A DNA stretch of 64,000 nucleotides, from positions 2,694,501 through 2,758,500 of the forward strand of contig NZ_CP071527.1 of the NCBI RefSeq assembly GCF_023921225.1, in the 5' to 3' direction. The notes beneath the pieces were generated by a model. That model ran no database searches and was not told the origin of the DNA. It saw nothing but the letters and a program-made list of their open reading frames with translations. The stretch is from Legionella lytica. Lineage in GTDB: Bacteria > Pseudomonadota > Gammaproteobacteria > Legionellales > Legionellaceae. The position numbers were made by a program, and so were the translations under genes. Of this stretch, positions 27,259 to 36,326 are shown one piece after another; position 1 is the stretch's first letter; each line of letters opens with the position of its first letter.

Positions 27259-27303
27259 TTTTGGGCCTTTGTACTTGTTAAGATTTGGTAGATTTAAATC
27301 CAC

Positions 27304-27432
27304 TTATATTCTTATCCCTTGTTTTAGTGCAGCCATTAATGCCATTCCTTCCTCCAAGTCAGCATCCAGCTCAGCTAAATTTAATGACGAAGAAACTAGA
27401 TATGATTTCTCTCTTACTCTTTGCTGCTCCAT
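27304..27432 (-). CDS. Small ORF upstream of the secreted protein
   Basis: 42 codons on the minus strand. The second half (LAELDADLEEGMALMAALKQ) is a regular acidic/hydrophobic helix. There is no clear ribosome site. It might be the end of a lost gene or a small leader of the next minus-strand gene; no role can be given. Confidence 0.25.
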   Translation of the reverse strand: MEQQRVREKSYLVSSSLNLAELDADLEEGMALMAALKQGIRI

Positions 27433-27488
27433 AAATACACTATGCCTTTGGAGATAACTGGCAGTAAGGACTCAAACCAGGAGTTTTT

Positions 27489-28236
27489 ATGGCTCTACAC
27501 ACCTTTGGTAGAACCCTAAACTGGCACGTACATCTTCACGTGTCTGCAACCCAGGGCGGATTAACCAAAGACCATCAATGGAAAAGCCTTTTTTTCAAAA
27601 AGAACACCCTCATGACCATGTGGCGTTATGCACTCATTACTTTTTTAAGGACGCAGTATCAACAAGGAACTCTTACTAAATCTCTTGAGATGGGAAACCA
27701 AAGCATGAGCACCATGCTGACACAGCAATACGCTAAATACTGGCAAGTCCATTGCGCCAAACCCCATAAAAATCCTAAAAAAGACATCGAATACTTAGGG
27801 CGTTACATCAAACGGCCCGCCCATTGCCAATTCCCGACTGGTACATTACAACGGAACTTCTCTGCTCTTTAAGTTCCTTAATCATCGAACCAAACAAACT
27901 CAATATACTGAGCTGCATCCTTTTGATTTTATTAATCGCTTCATTCAGCATTTGCCTGAGAAAGGATTTCGACTCATTCGATACTTTGGATTTCTTGCTA
28001 ATCGCTTGCGTACTCAATTACTGCCTGTTGTCTCGTCTCTATTTAACCATCAACCCAATCCAAAACAACGTTCCTGGGCTTTGCGAGTCAAACACCAATC
28101 AAGGAGCAATCCGCTCGATTGCATCCTCTGTAAACAGGACATGCGGTTGTCTTTCCTGCTCTTTAAGCTCTCCTCCAGACAGCTGATGAATTACACCTCG
28201 CAAATCGCCCTGCAAAAACCCATTCGCATCAACTAA
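27489..28236 (+). pseudogene. IS91-like (Y2 transposase) remnant
   Basis: The first frame carries FGRTLNWHVHLHVSATQGG, the conserved HxH region of IS91-type Y2 transposases, and later YLGRYIKRP. After a one-base frame change near 27820 the continuation IANSRLVHYNGTS and FHRTKQ-like text runs to about 28236. The N-terminal third and element ends are missing. It is one of three transposon remnants in this 3-kb tract. Confidence 0.7.
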
Positions 28237-28501
28237 CGGGATTACTTCGTCTTTTTTTCAAAAATACGCTCTTTAAGAGTTGTTTTTGGATTAAATTTAC
28301 TCTTAGATCTATTCCTTCTCCCTGCATCACACCAAAACCATCGATAAACCAAGACAATTTTACTGTACAAAATAAATCCGTTGGCCTTTTGAATTTCCTA
28401 TAACCTCAAGTGAAAAATTGTAACATAATTCCAAATTGTTCTATACGTGGTAATCTATAATTAATTATTTATAAAAATATACCACCACGAGTGAGTACGT
28501 T

Positions 28502-28963
28502 ATGAAATTTTCAACCATATTAAAACTGATGTGGATATGGCCACCTTTTTGGGGAGCCGGGATCAGTGTAAAAAGTTTTAGCCCGGATTTCACCAACATT
28601 GTTGTACAGATGAAAATGCGCTTTTGGAATAAAAATTATGTAGGTACCCACTACGGTGGCTCGATGTATTCCATGACGGATCCCTTTTACATGCTGATGT
28701 TTATGCAATTATTGGGTAAAGGATATATCGTCTGGGATAAATCCGCTTCAATACGTTATAAAATACCCGCTAAAGGTACAATTTATGCCAAATTTTCACT
28801 CACCTTAGAACAGGTTGAGAAAATTCGCCAAGAAGTAGAAGAAAAGAAAAAGATTCAGCCTGAATTTTTGGTCGAGATTACTAATGAAGCCGGTGAGATC
28901 GTTGCTGAAGTGACTAAAACTATTTTTATTGCTAAAAAAGAAACAACTACTCAGAGGACCTAA
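28502..28963 (+). CDS. DUF4442 family hotdog-fold protein
   Basis: A 153-aa cytosolic protein with the DUF4442 pattern, a thioesterase-like hotdog fold: PPFWGAGISVKSFSPDFTNI near 15-35, THYGGSMYSMTDPFYMLMFM near 50-70, then VWDKSASIRYKIPAKG. Members are uncharacterised and close to YiiD C-terminal and PaaI-type enzymes. A C-terminal helix is charged (residues 103-125). It is monocistronic; an inverted repeat follows at 29017. Confidence 0.85.
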   Translation: MKFSTILKLMWIWPPFWGAGISVKSFSPDFTNIVVQMKMRFWNKNYVGTHYGGSMYSMTDPFYMLMFMQLLGKGYIVWDKSASIRYKIPAKGTIYAKFSLTLEQVEKIRQEVEEKKKIQPEFLVEITNEAGEIVAEVTKTIFIAKKETTTQRT

Positions 28964-29016
28964 GAAAACACTGAACGTTTTACGACAAGGATTCCTGCAC
29001 ACTACACAATGCATAA

Positions 29017-29049
29017 CTGAACTCCCGCAGCTTGGTCACAGGAGTTCAG
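29017..29049. terminator. Inverted repeat between convergent genes
   Basis: CTGAACTCC and GGAGTTCAG, nine bases each, around a 15-base loop. It lacks a T-tract but lies between two convergent stops, so it may terminate either gene. Confidence 0.45.
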
Positions 29050-29067
29050 GAAAGTAGTTACCCTTAT

Positions 29068-29856
29068 TCACATAGGCGGCAGATGCTGCGTCGCTATATA
29101 TGAAAATTGATTCATTAAATTTTCTTTCTCTTTCTGTTGAGTAGCTTTTACCAGATCAAGAGCAGTGTTCCCCTCCCCATCAAGAAGAGCAACATCAAAA
29201 TAAGGTAATAATAACTCAAACATCTTGGTATTAGAGCTTTTAGCCGCAATATGAAGAGCATTCTGTGATTTACTATTTTTTTGATTAAAATCACTAGCTT
29301 CTAATAAATATTTTGCTGCCTCAATTTGATTATGCGTCACCGCCGTTAATAAAGGAGTCATCGAAAAATTATCTTTACCATTTAAAAGATGCGGATCAAT
29401 GCCTTTAAGAATTTGTAGAATAGAGACAAAGTTTTTAGATGCAGCCATATGAGCAACACTTTCATTTAAAAATGTTTTTTCCGAAATATCTTTTGTGGGG
29501 AAGAGCAAAAGAAGTGCTAAACTTTTCGCTTCATCATTTTGGTCACGAAAGATCATATGAACAGGAAACAATCCTAAACTCTTTGTTGGCTGACTTAAGG
29601 CACCATAAGCACGCAGCAAGGTAACTATTTCAATTTGCCCATATCTACAAGCAAAATGAAGAGCGCTTAAACCATAAACATTAGCCTGATTTATTATTAA
29701 TTTAAGCTTTTCAGGGCTTAGGTTCAATAAAGTCGCTTCGATAAACTCAATGACACCGTGCTTTGCCGCATAGGATAGTGGATCTAAATTATCTAATTCA
29801 TCGTGTACAATCTCTAAGTCATATTTTTTTAACATTAAGCGTTCACGTGGAGACAT
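29068..29856 (-). CDS. Ankyrin-repeat protein, candidate effector
   Basis: A 262-aa protein with ankyrin repeats across most of its length: DPLSYAAKHGVIEFIEATLL, YGLSALHFACRYGQIEIVTL, MTPLLTAVTHNQIEAAKYLL and NALHIAAKSSNTKMFELLLP. Ankyrin proteins mediate protein binding and many in Legionella are Dot/Icm substrates. The start MSPRERLML is preferred because AGGATG lies about seven bases before it; longer forms exist. There is no signal peptide. Its host target is unknown. Confidence 0.8.
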   Translation of the reverse strand: MSPRERLMLKKYDLEIVHDELDNLDPLSYAAKHGVIEFIEATLLNLSPEKLKLIINQANVYGLSALHFACRYGQIEIVTLLRAYGALSQPTKSLGLFPVHMIFRDQNDEAKSLALLLLFPTKDISEKTFLNESVAHMAASKNFVSILQILKGIDPHLLNGKDNFSMTPLLTAVTHNQIEAAKYLLEASDFNQKNSKSQNALHIAAKSSNTKMFELLLPYFDVALLDGEGNTALDLVKATQQKEKENLMNQFSYIATQHLPPM

Positions 29857-30024
29857 ATAGCTCATCCTAATTCGAATTATTCTTCGACTTTTTATGTTAT
29901 ACATTAAATATAGCAAATAAGATTTGCTCCCGCGGTCAAGCTGCGGAAATCAAAAGCATTTTGCAATATAACCCAAACAAATTGGTGGACCACGAAAGGC
30001 TTAACAACCGCTACGATTAACTCC

Positions 30025-30822
30025 TTAATCCAAGCTTTTAATAAAAATATCCACAAACTCGGCAAATTTTTCTGGATATTCTATTTGCGGCAAATGACCA
30101 CACTCAGAAAAACAGTAATACCGTGCATTGGGAATGTACGCCGCAAGCTGTTTTACCAACCTCTCCCGAAAGACCAAATCTTGATCGCCTGCCAAAACCA
30201 GCGTTGGCACATTAATTTTCTGGGCCCAAGAACTTGAATCAAATTTATCTAACGCAGCGTACTGTGCTTCAAAACCTTTCTCAGTAACTGGATATGGGTT
30301 TTTCACTCCCATCTGTATTAAGACCTCCAGCATTCCAGGCTGAGCGAGAAACTGATAAGAAAAAAACCAACTGCAGGCTATTTTGATTAGAATTTCTTCT
30401 GCGACATTGCTTTTCCGTAATTCACGAAATGCCTCCAGATAAATTTGAAATGGTGCACGAGGAGTTAGAACAGAGTTAGAAAGTGTCGCTGATTTTACTA
30501 AATCACGATGACGCATCATCAGCGTTTGCAAAATAAAGCCCCCCATGGAATTACCCACAAAATGCGCGCGCAAAATCCCTAATGACTCACACAACGCGGC
30601 AACATCGTCCGCCATTTGCTCGATACTGTATGGGCCCTCAGGTGCATCGGTTTGCCCTGCCCCTCGATTATCAAATAAAATAACCTGATAATCCTTGAAA
30701 TAACCTACTGTCGCATTCCATACAACATGATCTGCAGTAAATCCACCTATGAATACCAGGGGCTCTCCCTGGCCATGAGTTTCATAATACATTGAAATAT
30801 CATTAACTTTGATATGAGGCAT
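30025..30822 (-). CDS. Alpha/beta hydrolase
   Basis: A 265-aa cytosolic hydrolase of the BioH/RutD/epoxide-hydrolase group. The oxyanion region GGFTADHVVWNA follows the first strand, the nucleophile elbow is GNSMGG (Ser near residue 93), and the C-terminal histidine lies in SECGHLPQIEYPEKF. The acidic residue is probably in AGDQDLVF. The second of two closely spaced ATGs is chosen because AAGGA lies eight bases upstream. It lies 20 bases after the DipZ-like gene, so the two are likely cotranscribed. The substrate is unknown. Confidence 0.85.
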   Translation of the reverse strand: MPHIKVNDISMYYETHGQGEPLVFIGGFTADHVVWNATVGYFKDYQVILFDNRGAGQTDAPEGPYSIEQMADDVAALCESLGILRAHFVGNSMGGFILQTLMMRHRDLVKSATLSNSVLTPRAPFQIYLEAFRELRKSNVAEEILIKIACSWFFSYQFLAQPGMLEVLIQMGVKNPYPVTEKGFEAQYAALDKFDSSSWAQKINVPTLVLAGDQDLVFRERLVKQLAAYIPNARYYCFSECGHLPQIEYPEKFAEFVDIFIKSLD

Positions 30823-30841
30823 AAGCATCTTCCTTAAATAA

Positions 30842-32464
30842 TCAACTACCAAACGTAAACGTATATATTTTAATTCCCGGTTCTGTAGCAATAATTTCTA
30901 AATCACCGCTAGAAAATTGTGCTTGGCTTAGTGCCTCATAAATTGAATATTTATCAACTAAAATACTTTTTACCAGATTATGGTTAAGCACTACATTTAC
31001 TTTAATTGCTTTGCCAGTATTCGTTCCCATAACTAAAAATACCTTACGGGCATTAAAGTGTATTTTCAATGCAGCCGCTGCTTTTGCAGCGGTAATGCTA
31101 TCTGCATTAACTTGCCATGCTCCGTCTAAAGCCCAACTATTCTCGGCTAATTGCGACGGAAATTGATATTGAACAACCTTATCCTTTATTAGTTTAGGAC
31201 TAAAATTAGAATCTGCGCGTTCATATCCTAAATAAGTTTCTGGCGTTTGGGATGTATAGGCGATTTGTGCGGGCCCATTTTTAAAGGTAGTCAATTCGTT
31301 AATACCTAATAAATAACGAATATTATTCTCCGTAATGTCATAATCCCCTTCACCAAAATGCTCATAAACCACTTCTCCTTTTTTATTTATTAAATAATGA
31401 GCAGGCCAATAATGGTTTTTAAAATTAATCCAAGTGCCATACTGATTATCAAGTGCAATCGGATACCGAATATCATTTCGTTGAACCGCGGCACGGACAT
31501 TTCCCACATCCTTTTCAAAATCAAATTCAGGCGTATGTATCCCAACAATAACCAAGCCTTTGTCATGGTATCGGTTATACCAAGCTTTAATATAGGGCAA
31601 AGTACGCAAACAATTGATGCAAGAATAGGTCCAAAAATCAACCAACACGACCTTTCCTTGCAAATCATTTAACTGCAAGGGGACTGAATTGATCCAGGTG
31701 GTAATTCCATCAATCTGTGGAGCCGGATATGGGCGCCATAGGCCATCAATTAAAGCATTAGACGTTTTAACTCCAGTCTGTGCGGTGGTCGATGATGCGG
31801 ACGTATTTTCGAAATAAACCATATACACCACGCTGGCAATCACAATTGCACCTAGTAATTTACGAAACAATGCTGCGCGCGTTTTAAAAAATGTAAAAGC
31901 ACCTATTATTTTTTTCCCATAGAGGGAAATAATAAACATAGGGATAACGGCCCCTAAAGCAAAAGCCAACAAAGTGAAAAAGCTCAGCAGCGTCGTTTTT
32001 TGTACTACAGTTTGTACAATAATGGCAGCCAAAATGGGGCCTGCGCAGGGAGTCCAAATAATGGCGATCAACCCACCCAAAAGAATCCCATTTAAAAAGC
32101 CTCCTTCGGCCTTATTCAAAGAAGAAAAAGTCGAACCTGCCTGAGCAAATTTTTGGGTAATCCTGCTGAATTGTTCGGTTAAATAATCTGAAAGCATAAT
32201 CAGGCCAAGACACAACAGAATAAGATAACCAAGGGTGCGCATGAGCTCAAAATTAATTCCAAAATAATGCGCTAACTGACGCGAAAAAAAAATTAATAGA
32301 GCAAAAAATAAAGTAAAACCTGCGATCATACCCACAGGCCGCTTTTTAGAACCTGTCAGTGAAGTAGCAAGAAATACCGGTAAAATGGGTAAAATGCATG
32401 GGGAAATAATTAAACCAAATCCCTCAATAAAGCCTAAAAATATAGTGACAAAATTTGAATCCAT
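30842..32464 (-). CDS. DipZ-like thiol-disulfide redox protein (CcdA-thioredoxin fusion)
   Basis: A 540-aa inner-membrane protein. The N-terminal 220 residues form a CcdA/DsbD-type domain with redox cysteines in SPCILPILP (near 22) and TPCAGPIL (near 138). The middle has a thioredoxin/TlpA-type domain in the periplasm with the CxxC in WTYSCINCLRTLP (near 285). A C-terminal beta-rich domain of about 130 residues follows, common in mycobacterial DipZ-type proteins. It moves electrons from the cytoplasm to periplasmic thiols, for cytochrome c maturation or disulfide repair. Confidence 0.9.
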   Translation of the reverse strand: MDSNFVTIFLGFIEGFGLIISPCILPILPVFLATSLTGSKKRPVGMIAGFTLFFALLIFFSRQLAHYFGINFELMRTLGYLILLCLGLIMLSDYLTEQFSRITQKFAQAGSTFSSLNKAEGGFLNGILLGGLIAIIWTPCAGPILAAIIVQTVVQKTTLLSFFTLLAFALGAVIPMFIISLYGKKIIGAFTFFKTRAALFRKLLGAIVIASVVYMVYFENTSASSTTAQTGVKTSNALIDGLWRPYPAPQIDGITTWINSVPLQLNDLQGKVVLVDFWTYSCINCLRTLPYIKAWYNRYHDKGLVIVGIHTPEFDFEKDVGNVRAAVQRNDIRYPIALDNQYGTWINFKNHYWPAHYLINKKGEVVYEHFGEGDYDITENNIRYLLGINELTTFKNGPAQIAYTSQTPETYLGYERADSNFSPKLIKDKVVQYQFPSQLAENSWALDGAWQVNADSITAAKAAAALKIHFNARKVFLVMGTNTGKAIKVNVVLNHNLVKSILVDKYSIYEALSQAQFSSGDLEIIATEPGIKIYTFTFGS

Positions 32465-32521
32465 AGCAGCTATCCCAAAGCAGTTGGCATTCTGATAGAA
32501 GCCAACTGCCTTTCCGTAGGA

Positions 32522-34633
32522 TTAGGGGTTACTTAGTGACACTCTCTCCTGCTCGCCTTCATCATCAACTTTTATACCACCAGTCCCTTTATGTATATTT
32601 AATGTGTCTTTAACCTCATGAGAAACGTCGATGGTGCTACCCGGTGTCCCATTTACCACTAAATCGTGGTGTTCGTGAGGCTGAGCACGAACCCAAGTTG
32701 AGGGCTCCTGATTTTTTTGTGTTGCTATTTTCTTTAAGGCCTCATCCACCCGCGTAAATAAATCGTTATGCGTTAACTCACCTTTTTGAATTTTGTCGCA
32801 ATCAGAATACGCCGTCCAATTTAATTTACTTAGATCCTTTGCAAACTCATATTGTTTTGCGTATGCCTCCATTCCTGGAGGCATAGTCATCTTTTGTATA
32901 TTCTCAGCAGCCTGTTTCATAAGAGCCATATCTGCTTTAATATCCGCAGAGGAATATGCTCCCTCAGTTACATTATTTACAAACAACTCCAGTTTATTTC
33001 TTTTAGCCTCGTATACTTGAACCTCTTGCCTCATTTTCCCCAAAGCCTCCTGAAGTGGCTTTTCTTTGGCGCCAGGGTTAACCAAGTTCGAAACCGTTTC
33101 TTTGATGCCATTCCATATGCCCTTAACACCATCAACCACACTCTTAGCTACTTGGGCCACTTTATCAAACAATGCCCCAAAAAAGGATTGGTTCTTTTGT
33201 TTAAACTCTTTATCAATTGCTTCTGGGGTAAACTGATGGTCTACACTTTTTTCATCAGAATCGAGTACCTTGTAACAATTTACTCCATCAATATAGCCTT
33301 GAGCAGCTTTCCTAGTCTCAGGAGATTCTGTTGGTGAATCCACTGCAGCTTGTGCTTCCTCTAATTTTTTTGAAATTTGCCTTGGAGCCCCTTTACCACA
33401 TGAAGTATCCAAGTTATTTACATGAGCATACTTACTTTGATAAGGATCATGGCCATGATTATAACCAATTTTGTATCCATTTTTTTCGCTGGGTCGAGCA
33501 TCGTCTGTATCCGCTGCTGCTGACCATCTATTCCATATCACATTAACTAAGGGTGAGGCAGCCATTTCTTCAGGTGTTAAATTCTCTAGTCTTCCGATAT
33601 TGGAAGTATCACATAATTCGTTAATGCGATTTTCTGCCACCGCCTGGCTAAATTTAACATTGATCTTATCAATGGTTGCAGCGAGTGCTTCCTTGGTTGA
33701 ATCATCGTAAACTACTCCCAATGAGTTAGCCACATGTTGAATAATCTCAAAACGCACAGGCGCATGTGTAAATAAATTAATTCCGTCTTCGCTCAACGTA
33801 TAATCAATGACTTTTAATGATGGTTTATATACCCTCTCTACTATCTCGGTGATATCAGACTCTTCAACAACGCCCTCTTCAACCAAAACTTTCAAACCAA
33901 GAAAAGATAGCTTATCCGGGTCAGTAACATCATTTTTTGCTTTAAGCCCCTGATTCTTAAATAGGTTCTCATATGCTGTAACAAATTCATTACTGTGATT
34001 GGAAATAGTAATATTTACTTTAACGCCATTATCACTTAATAACTCCAAAAAACGCAGAGTAAAATAGTCATTACTACCACGGTCGGCAAGCTCATCACCT
34101 ATAAGGCGGACTATCGCATTTTTATCGCGAACTTCAATTTGGCCTAAAAACTGATGAAATTCCTTAACAAGATCAGGTAACATCTTCTTGCTAGCATCTA
34201 TTGCTTCTTTTGCGGCAGCAATTAGCTCCACCTTCTCAGTTATAAATCCTTTCAATTGCTCTGGATTTATAGAGGCCAACTCTTTCTCTTCTTCTTGTGT
34301 CCGCGAGTCCTTAGCAGACAATTCTTCATGCCGAGCTATCTTTTGCTGATGCTTCTCTATTAAATCTTGTTTTGATTTTATAGTGAATTCGCTATTTTTT
34401 ATGGTCTCAACCGCAGCCCCCATTTTGTCGTAAACATCAACAAAGCTCGCGTAGCTTTGCTCTGGGTTTTCTACGTTTGCTTTAAATTGAACAATATTAT
34501 GGCGTAGTGCAAAATGCAGTAATTTAACGGCATTTCCGTGCAGATCCCCAATGGTCACAGAACCTGAGTTTCCTTCAAATTCTTTGGGGTACTGATAAAT
34601 ATCCACATTTTTTTGAATAACTTGGTTAACCAT
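32522..34633 (-). CDS. PPP-family metallophosphatase-like protein with coiled-coil insertion, candidate effector
   Basis: 703 aa. The metal-binding motifs of phosphoprotein phosphatases are seen in order: GDLHGN (29-34), GDELADRG (179-186), NHSNEF (212-217), FTHAP (288-292) and NHGHD (392-396). A charged coiled-coil of about 80 residues (75-150) separates the first two motifs, unlike the 25-30 residue gap in host PPP enzymes. The C-terminal half is helical, and the tail is acidic (DDEGEQE), matching Dot/Icm translocation signals. The Wip proteins of L. pneumophila are PPP-like effectors, so this may be a relative. Substrate unknown. Confidence 0.7.
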   Translation of the reverse strand: MVNQVIQKNVDIYQYPKEFEGNSGSVTIGDLHGNAVKLLHFALRHNIVQFKANVENPEQSYASFVDVYDKMGAAVETIKNSEFTIKSKQDLIEKHQQKIARHEELSAKDSRTQEEEKELASINPEQLKGFITEKVELIAAAKEAIDASKKMLPDLVKEFHQFLGQIEVRDKNAIVRLIGDELADRGSNDYFTLRFLELLSDNGVKVNITISNHSNEFVTAYENLFKNQGLKAKNDVTDPDKLSFLGLKVLVEEGVVEESDITEIVERVYKPSLKVIDYTLSEDGINLFTHAPVRFEIIQHVANSLGVVYDDSTKEALAATIDKINVKFSQAVAENRINELCDTSNIGRLENLTPEEMAASPLVNVIWNRWSAAADTDDARPSEKNGYKIGYNHGHDPYQSKYAHVNNLDTSCGKGAPRQISKKLEEAQAAVDSPTESPETRKAAQGYIDGVNCYKVLDSDEKSVDHQFTPEAIDKEFKQKNQSFFGALFDKVAQVAKSVVDGVKGIWNGIKETVSNLVNPGAKEKPLQEALGKMRQEVQVYEAKRNKLELFVNNVTEGAYSSADIKADMALMKQAAENIQKMTMPPGMEAYAKQYEFAKDLSKLNWTAYSDCDKIQKGELTHNDLFTRVDEALKKIATQKNQEPSTWVRAQPHEHHDLVVNGTPGSTIDVSHEVKDTLNIHKGTGGIKVDDEGEQERVSLSNP

Positions 34634-34782
34634 AATAATTCCATTAAAAAAACAATTGTGTATTAATTATAGACAAATTTAGCTTTTTTAATCAAAATGG
34701 AAAAAACATCACTCTTGACCTCATGACGATAATGGCTAAAATTCAAGGTTGGTCTCGTCGGATTATCAGTTATGGATGATAT

Positions 34783-35457
34783 ATGATTCAAGTTATACGA
34801 TTTTATTTATTATTAGTTTTATTTCTCTTATTTAATCAGGCTTATGCCGCTCCACCATCTATTGCCCGCTATGCGGTTGTTGGCACCACTCGAGAAGGGA
34901 CAGTCGCAGCGTTTATGCTGACCCATTTCGGCCCCTCCTCACATGCTCCTTTTGCAAGCTTAATTATTAAAAAAGCTGGAATTGAAGAGCCCTTATTTCA
35001 AGATGGCGCTTATCGGATGGACGGTGGTGAAAAAGAACTTGCCGATCTGGTTGATCACCTTCTGGAAAAGAACAGCTCTATTTTAAAAGAATATGAGATT
35101 GATATAGAAAACCAATACATCTCCGAAGCACATATGGCGATTACTGATAATCGCCAAGATTCGGTTGCCGGTTGGGTTGACATTATCAATGGAGGCACCA
35201 AAAAATTCACGGTAAAAAGTATTCCCTCTGAATATTGCTCAGATAATCCGAATTCCATTGATCTGGAGTTTTGGTTCAATGGAGTCAACAAACTCACTTT
35301 AAAACAAAAACCAGACTCCTGCTGGGATAATGGCTTTTCTATTCGCAATATCTATCAAACCCAAAAAGCATTGTGGTTTATCGTCAATAAACATGAAATC
35401 GGCTTAGCCAGCCAAAATGTGTATTTCGTGGATATTGCCGGAATTGCTTTGCGGTAG
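34783..35457 (+). CDS. Predicted secreted protein, possibly DUF2259-like
   Basis: A 224-aa exported protein. A signal peptide (IRFYLLLVLFLLFNQAYAA) precedes ARYAVVGTTREGTVAAFMLT, a start of the kind seen in DUF2259 secreted proteins. The domain match is tentative. No catalytic motif is visible; two cysteines (SEYCSDN, DSCWDN) could form a disulfide. It is monocistronic, with a stem-loop after the stop. Confidence 0.65.
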   Translation: MIQVIRFYLLLVLFLLFNQAYAAPPSIARYAVVGTTREGTVAAFMLTHFGPSSHAPFASLIIKKAGIEEPLFQDGAYRMDGGEKELADLVDHLLEKNSSILKEYEIDIENQYISEAHMAITDNRQDSVAGWVDIINGGTKKFTVKSIPSEYCSDNPNSIDLEFWFNGVNKLTLKQKPDSCWDNGFSIRNIYQTQKALWFIVNKHEIGLASQNVYFVDIAGIALR

Positions 35458-35483
35458 AAATACATTTTGTTTTTATTATTTGG

Positions 35484-35508
35484 ATTACCGTGGCTAAGCC
35501 GCGGTAAT
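35484..35508. terminator. Stem-loop between convergent genes
   Basis: ATTACCGTGGC and GCCGCGGTAAT form 11-bp arms (one G-T pair) around TAA, with TTTGT after it. It lies between a secreted-protein gene and the acylphosphatase gene and may terminate both. Confidence 0.6.
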
Positions 35509-35531
35509 TTGTGGACATGATTTAAGATACG

Positions 35532-35807
35532 CTAGAAAGTATCAAACCCCACATACTCTTCCCAAGGCAAATCCTCACGAGAGCAATCATTAACAATAGC
35601 CAAGCGTGGCCCTTCCTGAAGCCAAAGATATAACTGTTCTAATTTGTCCTGTGCTCCGCAAGCAAAAACCTCTACGCGACCATCAGGCAAATTACGAGCC
35701 CACCCATTGATTCCTAACTGTACTGCTTGTTCTTTCGTCGAGGCACGATACCAAACCCCTTGCACCTTACCTGAAACAAAACAATGCATGCAGGATTGAT
35801 TATTCAT
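35532..35807 (-). CDS. acyP: Acylphosphatase
   Basis: A 91-aa cytosolic enzyme that hydrolyses acylphosphates such as acetyl phosphate. The signature GKVQGVWYRASTKEQA (13-28) carries the catalytic arginine, and GWARNLPDGRVEV (about 35-47) the catalytic asparagine. Length and fold match the family. It is monocistronic on the minus strand. Confidence 0.93.
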   Translation of the reverse strand: MNNQSCMHCFVSGKVQGVWYRASTKEQAVQLGINGWARNLPDGRVEVFACGAQDKLEQLYLWLQEGPRLAIVNDCSREDLPWEEYVGFDTF

Positions 35808-35873
35808 AAAAGATTCTTATTGGTTTTATCTATAATACAGTTTATCTTATCTTAAGGAAGAAAGGAGATCAAA

Positions 35874-36296
35874 ATGGCTATTTGGTTTAAAGAAGTTTCT
35901 CTCGAAAAGCTGAATGAATTCGGAAAAAATACCATGTCTGAATTTCTTGGTATTCAATTCACTGAAATAGGGGATAATTTTTTAAAGGCTACTATGCCGG
36001 TAACCGAACGGACTAAACAGCCGCTCGGCCTTCTGCATGGTGGAGCAAATGTTGCCTTAGCTGAAACCATTGCCAGTACTGCCGCTAATGGAGTGGTTGA
36101 CTTACAACACTATTACTGCGTCGGGCTGGAAATTAATGCCAATCATTTACGTGCGGTCAAAGAAGGTACCGTTACCGCAGTAACCACCCCCATTCATATC
36201 GGCAAGACAACTCAAGTTTGGGAAGTTATTATTTGTAACGAGGCCGGGAAAAAAACTTGCATTGTGCGAATGACCGCGGCGGTTATTGCTCGGTAA
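35874..36296 (+). CDS. Hotdog-fold thioesterase (PaaI/MenI-like)
   Basis: A 140-aa cytosolic thioesterase. The family pattern is present: LGIQFTEIGDNFLKATMPVT near 24-43, then QPLGLLHGGANVALAETIAS (about 49-68), whose HGG loop and acidic residue catalyse thioester hydrolysis. The homology to YdiI/MenI suggests acyl-CoA hydrolysis, possibly in menaquinone or phenylacetate metabolism. AAGGAGATCAAA precedes the ATG. The stop is 30 bases before the Rab-like gene, so the two may form an operon without an obvious common function. Confidence 0.9.
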   Translation: MAIWFKEVSLEKLNEFGKNTMSEFLGIQFTEIGDNFLKATMPVTERTKQPLGLLHGGANVALAETIASTAANGVVDLQHYYCVGLEINANHLRAVKEGTVTAVTTPIHIGKTTQVWEVIICNEAGKKTCIVRMTAAVIAR

Positions 36297-36326
36297 TAAA
36301 CTGTACAAATAGATGTGAGGTGTACT

